64,000 bases of DNA from Candidatus Hydrogenedentota bacterium (GTDB lineage: Bacteria; Hydrogenedentota; Hydrogenedentia; Hydrogenedentales; JAEUWI01). Under the pieces are notes generated by a model. It was given only the letters and a program-made list of their open reading frames with translations, searched no databases and was not told where the DNA came from. Both the position numbers and the translations under genes were made by a program. The stretch is from assembly GCA_016791475.1 (NCBI GenBank), contig JAEUWI010000011.1:1-64000 (forward strand), given 5' to 3'. Position 1 is the first letter of the stretch; each line of letters begins with the position of its first letter. This document shows, piece after piece, positions 34,536 through 40,728 of this stretch.

Positions 34536-35450
34536 CTAACGCTGAAGCGCGTGGAAATGATACGCGGCGCTTTCTCCGAGGGCCTGAAGATTGTAACCGC
34601 CCTCCAGCAGCGATATGACCCTCCCCCCCGCCACACCCTTGACCAGCTTCGTCATCTCGCCGTAAGTCTCCGATTCCAGCCGCTGGCTCGCCAGCGGATC
34701 GAGGCGATGGGCGTCGAAGCCGCAGGAAATGATGAGAAACTGGGGATCAAAACGCTCGAACTCCGGTAGAATCGTATCCGTGATTGCGCCCAGCCAGTCT
34801 TCAGGGCCTTTCCCATAGGACATGGTGATATTTAGATTCGTGTTGTTCTTCCCCCGCTCGGAGGGGTGCCCCGTTCCGGGATAGAGCGGGGCCTCATGGA
34901 TACTGGCGTAGTAGATGGAGTCGTCGTTGTAGGTGATGTCCTGGGTGCCGTTTCCGTGGTGCACGTCCCAGTCCAGGATCGCCACGCGATCGAGACCGCC
35001 TTCCGTACGAAGCCAGCGGGCGGCGATGGCGGCATTGTTAAACAGGCAGAAACCCATCACCCGGTTGCGCTCCGCGTGGTGTCCTGGCGGGCGCATGGCG
35101 CTGAAGGCGTTGTCACAGCGGCCTTCGAGCACCGCCCGCGCCGCTTCGATCGCACCGCCCGCGGCAAGCATGGCCGCCTCCCAGGAGCCGGGTCCCATCG
35201 CCGTGTCGGGGTCGTTGAACTCTTCCCCCGTGGTGCAATAGCGCTGCACGATGCCGATGTGGGCCTCGGCGTGGCATCGGGACAAGTCGTCCAGACGGGC
35301 CGGCTTTTTTTCCAGCAGCAGATCGGGCTTGAGACCCGCCGCCTGCATGGCGTTGCGGATGGCGCCCATGCGGCCCGGGGATTCCACATGGCCCGAGCCG
35401 GTATCGTGCTTCTCCGCTTCCTCACACTGAAAAAAGGCCGTTTTCGACAT
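34536..35450 (-). CDS. Histone-deacetylase-family zinc amidohydrolase
   Basis: Predicted 304-residue deacetylase (class II HDAC / acetoin-utilisation or acetylpolyamine amidohydrolase group). HVESPGRM near the N-terminus, the charge-relay pair RPPGHHAE, the metal site DWDVHHGNGTQ (Asp, His) and CGFDAHRLDPLA (Asp), and the final LLEGGYNLQALGESA complete the fold. All zinc ligands appear intact. Bacterial members deacetylate polyamines, small amides or proteins; the sequence does not decide among these. It converges on the kinase gene with a 9-bp gap, and its promoter side faces the gap before the ankyrin gene. Confidence 0.88.
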   Translation of the reverse strand: MSKTAFFQCEEAEKHDTGSGHVESPGRMGAIRNAMQAAGLKPDLLLEKKPARLDDLSRCHAEAHIGIVQRYCTTGEEFNDPDTAMGPGSWEAAMLAAGGAIEAARAVLEGRCDNAFSAMRPPGHHAERNRVMGFCLFNNAAIAARWLRTEGGLDRVAILDWDVHHGNGTQDITYNDDSIYYASIHEAPLYPGTGHPSERGKNNTNLNITMSYGKGPEDWLGAITDTILPEFERFDPQFLIISCGFDAHRLDPLASQRLESETYGEMTKLVKGVAGGRVISLLEGGYNLQALGESAAYHFHALQR

Positions 35451-35641
35451 GGTTGTACTGATCTCTCTCGTTAAAGGCGGGTGTCCGCGCTCCCCCGCGG
35501 AGCGGTGCCGGCTTCTTCGCCGGGCGCGCCCTTCGGGATGGTCGCTAATCGCGGAGACTGGAAAGGCGCTGCTCGAAATGGTCTCATATTCGGCAGCGGC
35601 TGGTCCACCAGAACAGGCACGGCACGCGGGTGCACGCGCCT

Positions 35642-38407
35642 TCAGCCGGACGGGGGCGGCGCGGGAGCGGGATTCCCCTCGCGTGCGGGCGGTGGAATGA
35701 TCGGTCCCAAATTGCGCTTGCCCGCGAGAACGGCGGCGCGAAACGCGCGTACGGGAAGGCGGGCATCGTCGAGCTGGGCAAGCCCCGGATCCCGTGCGCG
35801 GAGCAACTTCTCGGCGGGACCGCGATTGCCCAGGATGGCCCAGTGGATCGCGGACATACCATACTCGTTGTGCGTGTCCAGGCGCGCGCCCCGTGCGATG
35901 AGCACTTCCATGGCCCGGGTGTTGCCCAGAAACGCGGCCCAGTCCAGGGGGTGCATCCGGGCCTCGTCGTGAACCAGCTTATGAAAACTTGCGCGCTTCT
36001 CATGCGTCCCGACGGTCTTGCCTATTATATCGGTAAAGCGCTCGGTGAGGGCGTCGCTATGGTAGGCCATCCAGCGGCCGGGGTGCATGGGGTCCGCCCC
36101 GCGATCCAGAAGCAACTGGAGCAGGGCGGTGTTTCCCCGCCAGATGGCGTAGTACACCGCGCTGAAATCATTGATATCTCCGGCGTTCGGATCCGCGCCG
36201 CGCTCCAGGAGCCAGTGGGCCGTTTCGTAATCCCCGTGATATGCCGCCTTCAGCAGCGGCGTACCCCGGCGAATGAAGGATCGCCAGTCTTCCCGCGCGT
36301 TGATGTTTGCGCCGTGCCTAAGGAAGAATTCCGCAAGTTCCCGATTGTGCGCCCACAGAAAGGGCGTCGCGCCGTTGAGGTCCGCCGCGTCAACCGCCGC
36401 CCCCCGCGCCAGCAGCACGGTGGCCGCCGCCACGGAATCGACCAGGTGCAGGGGAACCACCCCCGCTTTGTTTCGGACATTCGGATCGGCCCCCCCGTCC
36501 ATCAGGGCCGCCAGTACGCCGGTATTCCCGAAGAGCGCGGCCAGATGGAGGGGACTGAGCCCCAGGGGGCCCGCTGTTTGGGGAGACAGGCCCGCCGCCA
36601 GCAGGGGGGGCACGACGGCGCCGTCCCCCTTTCCCAGCGTGGCCCAGTGCAGCGCCTGCGCGCCGTCGCGCGTGGTCGCGCCGGGGTCCGCGCCCTCGGC
36701 GATGAGGTGCCGCACCAGTTCCACATCGCCCTGGAGTGCGGCATAGTGCAGGAGGGTCGCCCCGTCGTCCCCACGCCAGGCCACCGGCGGCCCGGCCTGC
36801 AGGAGACGGTCGCGAACGCTCTCGGGATCGGTCGCGAGGGCGTGAAAGAGGCGCGCGTCGCGGGAGGTCCAGATCATGACCAGGACGGCGAGGGCGACGG
36901 CGGCAAGAACCGACAGGGCGACACGACGCGACAGGCGCGCCCGGGACGCCCAGAGGCGCCAGGGCGGCGTGTGGGCCGTGTCGGGCACTGCGGGATAGGC
37001 GACGTAGCACTGGTTGTACCAGTGCGGCCGCCCGCAGAGGGCCGCGGCGAGAATCACGGCGCGATCCCAGTAAAGCGCGGCCAATACACAGGGAAGCAGG
37101 TAGGCCGCCGCCTCGACGTAGCGCGCGATGGGCGGTTCCACGAGGATGACCAGCAGCATCTTGGTCAGAAAGAAGGTGCCCGAGAGGAAAAGGAGCACTG
37201 TCGCCGCACGGCTGAAGAAGGGACGGGAACCCTCGCCAAAGGCGCGCCGCTCCACGGGCCAGCTCAACAGCGCCAAAACGATCAGCGCCAGGAACACCAC
37301 AAGGGAATAGTCCGGGCCGAGACCAAAGCCCTCGTCGCGGCCACCGCCCAGCAGAAGGACGAGGGCCATTCGAAAACTCTCCACCGCGGCGCCCGCCAGC
37401 CAGTCGCCATACATGGGCCATTCAACGAGAAAGGTCTGGAGGCTCAGGCGGCTCATGGCCTGGTCCCGCTCGACATTGCCCGCGGCGCCTTCCACGGGCG
37501 GGAACTTCGCCTGCAGCGTGCGACCGATGCGGTTCACGTTTGCGGCGTAAATCGGTGCGATGTAGTTCCAGTCGTCGCGAAGCCCTTTTCTCGTAAGGAA
37601 CCGTGGATCGGGCCAGGCCTCGCGCCCTCGGGCAAAAACCTGCCCAAGGGGCCGTTCCCCGGCGGGAAGGCGCGATACGGTCTGGCTGTCGAGCATTTCG
37701 ATAGAAATGCCGATGGTATTCTGTCCGCCGAAAGATACGAGACCGAAGTGACCCACCAGGACGAGTCGCATTGCGCTGAAAAGCAGCAGGGGCAATACGC
37801 AGGCGGCCATGCACCGTGCGAACTGGCCCAGCCAGCGGACCTGATGGAGTCGGCCCCACCGGCGTGTATAGAGCAGAATCCACGCGGCAGGCACCCAGGC
37901 CACCAGAAAAAGGAAGGCTGGCCGCATCTGATAGGCCAGGAAAATGGAGAGCGCGAGGCCGATGCAGGGGAGCAACGTACGCGTGCCGGCGAACCAGAGG
38001 AGAAAACCCGCCGCCGCGATGGCGAAGCACTTCGCGGGCGTTTCGGGAATGACATGCGCCACCGGCACGATCCAGATCAGGGGCGAGGCGGCGACAAGCG
38101 CGGCCGGGCCCGTCAACCCGTAGGCGCGCAACCCCAGACCGAAGACAAGGACGCAGGGCAGAAGGAGCAGCATCTGGGCTTCGGGGTAGGCCGGCAAGCC
38201 ATGCCCCTGGCCGGCCACGAAGGCGTGGAAGAGTGGATACCCAAGGGTACGCAGGCCACTGAGGGCCTCGGACAGGGGCGACAGCGGCACCTGAAAATAG
38301 GAATCACCGAGCGGTGGCACGAAGGGCGCCAGAAGGCGGGCATACCAGAATGCGATACCGGCCTGAAGGACAAACAGCAGCAGCGCGGTGTAGTCACCTC
38401 GTTTCAT
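35642..38407 (-). CDS. Polytopic membrane protein fused to cytoplasmic-type ankyrin repeats
   Basis: Predicted 921 residues. Residues 1-~500 contain about ten membrane helices with a long loop (~225-330); the arrangement resembles GT-C-type or PMT-like membrane proteins, but no catalytic D-D/E motif was located with confidence. A helix at ~505-525 (VALSVLAAVALAVLVMIW) leads into an ankyrin domain, ~540-890, with at least nine repeats (for example DGATLLHYAALQGDVELVRHLIAEGADPG, LGLSPLHLAALFGNTGVLAALMDGGADPN, DFSAVYYAIWRGNTALLQLLLDRGADP). The tail is Pro-rich. GGAG is six bases before ATG 38407. Ankyrins usually bind proteins; here they would be tethered to a membrane carrier or transferase of unknown function. 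I do not know this fusion as a named family. Confidence 0.6.
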   Translation of the reverse strand: MKRGDYTALLLFVLQAGIAFWYARLLAPFVPPLGDSYFQVPLSPLSEALSGLRTLGYPLFHAFVAGQGHGLPAYPEAQMLLLLPCVLVFGLGLRAYGLTGPAALVAASPLIWIVPVAHVIPETPAKCFAIAAAGFLLWFAGTRTLLPCIGLALSIFLAYQMRPAFLFLVAWVPAAWILLYTRRWGRLHQVRWLGQFARCMAACVLPLLLFSAMRLVLVGHFGLVSFGGQNTIGISIEMLDSQTVSRLPAGERPLGQVFARGREAWPDPRFLTRKGLRDDWNYIAPIYAANVNRIGRTLQAKFPPVEGAAGNVERDQAMSRLSLQTFLVEWPMYGDWLAGAAVESFRMALVLLLGGGRDEGFGLGPDYSLVVFLALIVLALLSWPVERRAFGEGSRPFFSRAATVLLFLSGTFFLTKMLLVILVEPPIARYVEAAAYLLPCVLAALYWDRAVILAAALCGRPHWYNQCYVAYPAVPDTAHTPPWRLWASRARLSRRVALSVLAAVALAVLVMIWTSRDARLFHALATDPESVRDRLLQAGPPVAWRGDDGATLLHYAALQGDVELVRHLIAEGADPGATTRDGAQALHWATLGKGDGAVVPPLLAAGLSPQTAGPLGLSPLHLAALFGNTGVLAALMDGGADPNVRNKAGVVPLHLVDSVAAATVLLARGAAVDAADLNGATPFLWAHNRELAEFFLRHGANINAREDWRSFIRRGTPLLKAAYHGDYETAHWLLERGADPNAGDINDFSAVYYAIWRGNTALLQLLLDRGADPMHPGRWMAYHSDALTERFTDIIGKTVGTHEKRASFHKLVHDEARMHPLDWAAFLGNTRAMEVLIARGARLDTHNEYGMSAIHWAILGNRGPAEKLLRARDPGLAQLDDARLPVRAFRAAVLAGKRNLGPIIPPPAREGNPAPAPPPSG

Positions 38408-38429
38408 GGGTGCTCCGGGGATTTGGGGG

Positions 38430-38545
38430 TCTTATGGGTCTTATGGGTCTTATGGGTCTTATGGGTCGTATGGGTCGTATGGGTCTTATGGGTCGTGTGG
38501 GTAGGGCCTTATGGGCCCAAATGACTTCATTCGACCCATAAGACC
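38430..38545. repeat. Decamer tandem repeat with inverted copy
   Basis: From about 38430 to 38500 the unit TATGGGTCTT or TATGGGTCGT recurs about seven times with 10-bp periodicity, then GACCCATAAGACCCAT (38533-38548) gives the reverse complement. The two can form a hairpin. A shorter relative lies at 13979-13996 and a degenerate piece at about 45836-45851. Confidence 0.85.
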
Positions 38546-38555
38546 CATGTTCACA

Positions 38556-38646
38556 CTCCAGCCTCCAGCCTCCAGCCTTCAGCCTTCAGCCTTCAGCCTT
38601 CAGCCTTCAGCCTTCAGCCTCCAGACTCCAGACTCCAGACTACAGC
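38556..38646. repeat. Heptamer tandem repeat abutting the leuA-type stop codon
   Basis: Exactly 13 heptamers: three CTCCAGC, six CTTCAGC, three CTCCAGA and one CTACAGC. The next triplet, CTA, is the stop codon (TAG on the minus strand) of the adjacent gene, so the array ends flush with the coding region. Confidence 0.88.
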
Positions 38647-39801
38647 CTAAACCCGGCAGCCTACAAGCGCCCGCGCCACGAGGGCATCGAGATCACTGCC
38701 ATCCACCGCGCCGTGAACGGTGTCCGCAAAGCGTACAAACTCGGTGTAGATTCGGTCCCGATCGGATTCGGCCACAACATGGCCCCGGCTCTTTGCCACG
38801 TGAAACACGGCATTGCGGCCCGAACGGGCGGTGAGGATGAAATCGTGACCGTCCTTCCCAACCATTTCCGGCGCGACAAACTGGTAGTTCTCCGCCGCTT
38901 TCAAGATGCCGTCCTGATGGATACCCGAACTGTGAGTGAAGGCGTTGCGGCCGACGATGGCCCGGTTGGGCTGTACCGGCACACCCGTGGCCGCCGCCAC
39001 CATGGCACTGATCGCAGTGAGGCCGCCGAGCTGGATGCCGGTGTCGCCCGCGCCCTTCAGGGCCGCAATGACGGCTATCTCCTCCAACGCGGTGTTCCCC
39101 GCGCGCTCGCCGATGCCGTTTACCGTCACCTCGACCTGGCGCGCGCCGCCGCGAATCGCCGCGAAGGCGTTGGCCGTGGCCAGGCCCATGTCGTTGTGGC
39201 AGTGGGCCGACACGATGGTGGACGCGCCGAGAAACTGGACCATGTCGCGCACCATGGGGCCGAACTCGTCGGGTGTCATGCAGCCCACGGTATCGGCGAT
39301 ATTGATGCGCGACGCGCCCGCCTCCACGGCGGCTTCGGCACACTGGCGAAGGAATATCGGGTCGCTCCGGGTGGCGTCCTCCAGGCTGAACTGGACCGCC
39401 TCGGCCCACCGCCGCGCCTGGCGTACGCTCCGGTCTATGGCCGAAACCGCCTGGGCCCGGGTCATGTGCAACTTGTGGGCCAGGTGGATATCCGATGTGC
39501 CAATGACGAGATGCATGACCGGCGCGACAGCCGGACGCAACGCCTCCCCGGCGGCATCAATATCTCCCGGGACGCACCGGGACAAGGCCGCGACTTCGCA
39601 ACCCCCGATCAGCCCGGCGATAGCCCGCACGGCCCCGGCGTCGCCCGGAGACGACGCGGGGAAGCCCGCCTCAATGGTGGCCACGCCGAGGGCTTCGAGG
39701 GCCTCCGCAATGGCAGTTTTTTCGTGAACGTCCAAATGGACTCCGGGCGTCTGCTCGCCGTCCCGGAGGGTGGTGTCTAATACTCGAATCTGTTTCCGCA
39801 T
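38647..39801 (-). CDS. leuA: 2-isopropylmalate synthase-type enzyme, short form
   Basis: Predicted 384-residue TIM-barrel aldolase joining acetyl-CoA to a 2-oxo acid. Motifs: RVLDTTLRDGEQTPGV, IEAGFPASSPGD, FSLEDATRSD, INIADTVGCMTPDEF, HCHNDMGLATANAFAAIRGGARQVEVTVNGIGERAGNTALEE and HSSGIHQDGI. The start ATG 39801 opens RKQIRVLDTTLRDGE; 69 codons upstream belong to the leader. It lacks the C-terminal LeuA regulatory domain, as do homocitrate and (R)-citramalate synthases and short LeuA forms. The Leu-rich leader peptide and terminator upstream argue that the product is leucine-related, so 2-isopropylmalate synthase is preferred over homocitrate synthase. Feedback control would then act by attenuation instead of the missing allosteric domain. 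No other leu genes are near. Confidence 0.72.
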   Translation of the reverse strand: MRKQIRVLDTTLRDGEQTPGVHLDVHEKTAIAEALEALGVATIEAGFPASSPGDAGAVRAIAGLIGGCEVAALSRCVPGDIDAAGEALRPAVAPVMHLVIGTSDIHLAHKLHMTRAQAVSAIDRSVRQARRWAEAVQFSLEDATRSDPIFLRQCAEAAVEAGASRINIADTVGCMTPDEFGPMVRDMVQFLGASTIVSAHCHNDMGLATANAFAAIRGGARQVEVTVNGIGERAGNTALEEIAVIAALKGAGDTGIQLGGLTAISAMVAAATGVPVQPNRAIVGRNAFTHSSGIHQDGILKAAENYQFVAPEMVGKDGHDFILTARSGRNAVFHVAKSRGHVVAESDRDRIYTEFVRFADTVHGAVDGSDLDALVARALVGCRV

Positions 39802-39929
39802 GCGATTACGCGCTCCAGGTAGTTTTTCTTTCCAATCGAAAAAGTTCAACGCGAGCGTCGCAGCATGTGGATTCGGGCTATCGCAGTCCCAATTCCATTC
39901 CACTTCCCTCCTTTCCGAGTTGTCACCAC

Positions 39930-39960
39930 AAAAAAAAAGCCGCGGGCTCCAGCCCGCGGC
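39930..39960 (-). terminator. Leader terminator (attenuator) of the leuA-type gene
   Basis: On the minus strand GCCGCGGGCT-GG-AGCCCGCGGC (39939-39960) forms a 10-bp GC stem followed by nine T (39930-39938). It lies 22 nt after the leader-peptide stop and 129 nt before the structural gene, so it would stop transcription before leuA unless disrupted. Confidence 0.9.
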
Positions 39961-39982
39961 CTCAATCACCCTTTCGGGGAGA

Positions 39983-40081
39983 TTATCGAATAAGAATTCG
40001 AGGCACAACGGACCTGCGTTCCTCCAGCAGCTGGAGGAGTGGGAGTCGCAGTTCCAGATTATGCTTCGAATTAGAAAACAT
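39983..40081 (-). CDS. Leucine-rich attenuator leader peptide (32 aa)
   Basis: ATG 40081 has AGAGGA five bases upstream at the very start of the predicted transcript. Of 32 codons, eight are Leu, seven of them within codons 9-19 (CTG, CTG, CTC, CTC, CTC, CTG, CTG), and near the end Val-Val and Ile-Leu-Ile occur. The peptide starts MFSNSKHNLELRLPLLQLL. The stop TAA is followed by the attenuator hairpin. This is the classical organisation of the leu/ilv leader: ribosomes stalling for charged Leu-tRNA would change RNA folding. Too short for usual gene finding. Confidence 0.78.
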   Translation of the reverse strand: MFSNSKHNLELRLPLLQLLEERRSVVPRILIR

Positions 40082-40098
40082 GTTATTCCTCTGAGAGA

Positions 40099-40127
40099 AC
40101 TCTACCAGAGAATGGAATATTTTTCAA
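40099..40127 (-). promoter_or_regulatory. Promoter of the leu leader transcript
   Basis: On the minus strand TTGAAA (40122-40127), 17 bp, TAGAGT (40099-40104). The expected start near 40092 is just before the leader-peptide ribosome site. Confidence 0.62.
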
Positions 40128-40145
40128 CCGGCGGCAATTTACCGA

Positions 40146-40174
40146 TTGAAAAGCGCGGCAGGATCTACTACACT
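40146..40174 (+). promoter_or_regulatory. Promoter of the Hpt gene
   Basis: TTGAAA at 40146-40151, 17 bp, TACACT at 40169-40174. It is back-to-back with the leu leader promoter, with -35 boxes 18 bp apart. The leader to ATG 40271 is about 90 nt. Confidence 0.58.
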
Positions 40175-40270
40175 CACCTGAGCGGGTAATGGGAGCGCGG
40201 GCAGCGGTACTTTTAACCGCGTGGCGCGGATCCACAGCTCCAGCACCTGTCGAACGGAGAGCGAGACAAG

Positions 40271-40633
40271 ATGAACACCCCAGCAGCGGACGGACGGGCG
40301 GCAGTGGATTTCAGCCGTATCAAGGAAACCTCGGATGGCGATACGGACTTCGAGAAGGAATTGTTCGGGGTATTCCTGGAAGACTGCGAAGAGCGGCTCG
40401 AGCGGCTGAACGAGGCCCTGACCGCCGGGCGGCTCAGTGAAATTCAGCGCGAGGCCCACACCATCAAGGGCGCGGCCGCCAACGTGGGCACGACCCACCT
40501 GCAGGAAATCGCCATGCACCTGGAGGCGCTCGCCGACGCGGAAGCACCCGAGGGCAAGACCCTCGCCAGTCAACTAGCGGACGAGTTCGCCCGCGTAAAA
40601 TCCGCGATTCTCGACTACCTCTCCACCCTCTGA
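40271..40633 (+). CDS. Free-standing histidine phosphotransfer (Hpt) domain protein
   Basis: Predicted 120 residues, cytoplasmic four-helix bundle. The phosphorylatable His is in REAHTIKGAAANVG, preceded by the helix FEKELFGVFLEDCEERLERLNEAL; both fit the family. GGAGAG lies about nine bases before ATG 40271. Hpt proteins relay phosphate between a hybrid-kinase receiver and a final regulator. No kinase or regulator is adjacent, so the partner is unknown; the hybrid kinase at 3051 is one candidate in the window. Transcribed divergently from the leu leader and closed by a strong terminator. Confidence 0.9.
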   Translation: MNTPAADGRAAVDFSRIKETSDGDTDFEKELFGVFLEDCEERLERLNEALTAGRLSEIQREAHTIKGAAANVGTTHLQEIAMHLEALADAEAPEGKTLASQLADEFARVKSAILDYLSTL

Positions 40634-40677
40634 AATCACCCCGGCAACTCCGGCCAACGGAGTCCCCTCGATACTCA

Positions 40678-40716
40678 AAGCCCGCGCCCCGATTCATCGG
40701 GACGCGGGCTTTCTTT
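40678..40716. terminator. Terminator between the Hpt gene and the large surface-protein gene
   Basis: AAGCCCGCG and CGCGGGCTT close a stem extended by CCCGAT/ATCGGG, followed on the plus strand by TCTTTCTTCTT. It serves the Hpt gene and probably, in reverse, the convergent surface-protein gene. Confidence 0.85.
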
Positions 40717-40728
40717 CTTCTTCAGCGG

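Noticed and set aside
35630-38524. 964-codon plus-strand open frame opposite the ankyrin gene
   Set aside because: No domains, strongly biased composition, and its end runs through the decamer repeat (repeated LMGLMGLMG); shadow of the membrane/ankyrin gene.
38647-39801. Homocitrate synthase (nifV-like) or citramalate synthase
   Set aside because: Motifs alone cannot separate these from a short LeuA, but the Leu-rich leader and terminator favour the leucine pathway; no nitrogen-fixation or lysine genes are nearby.
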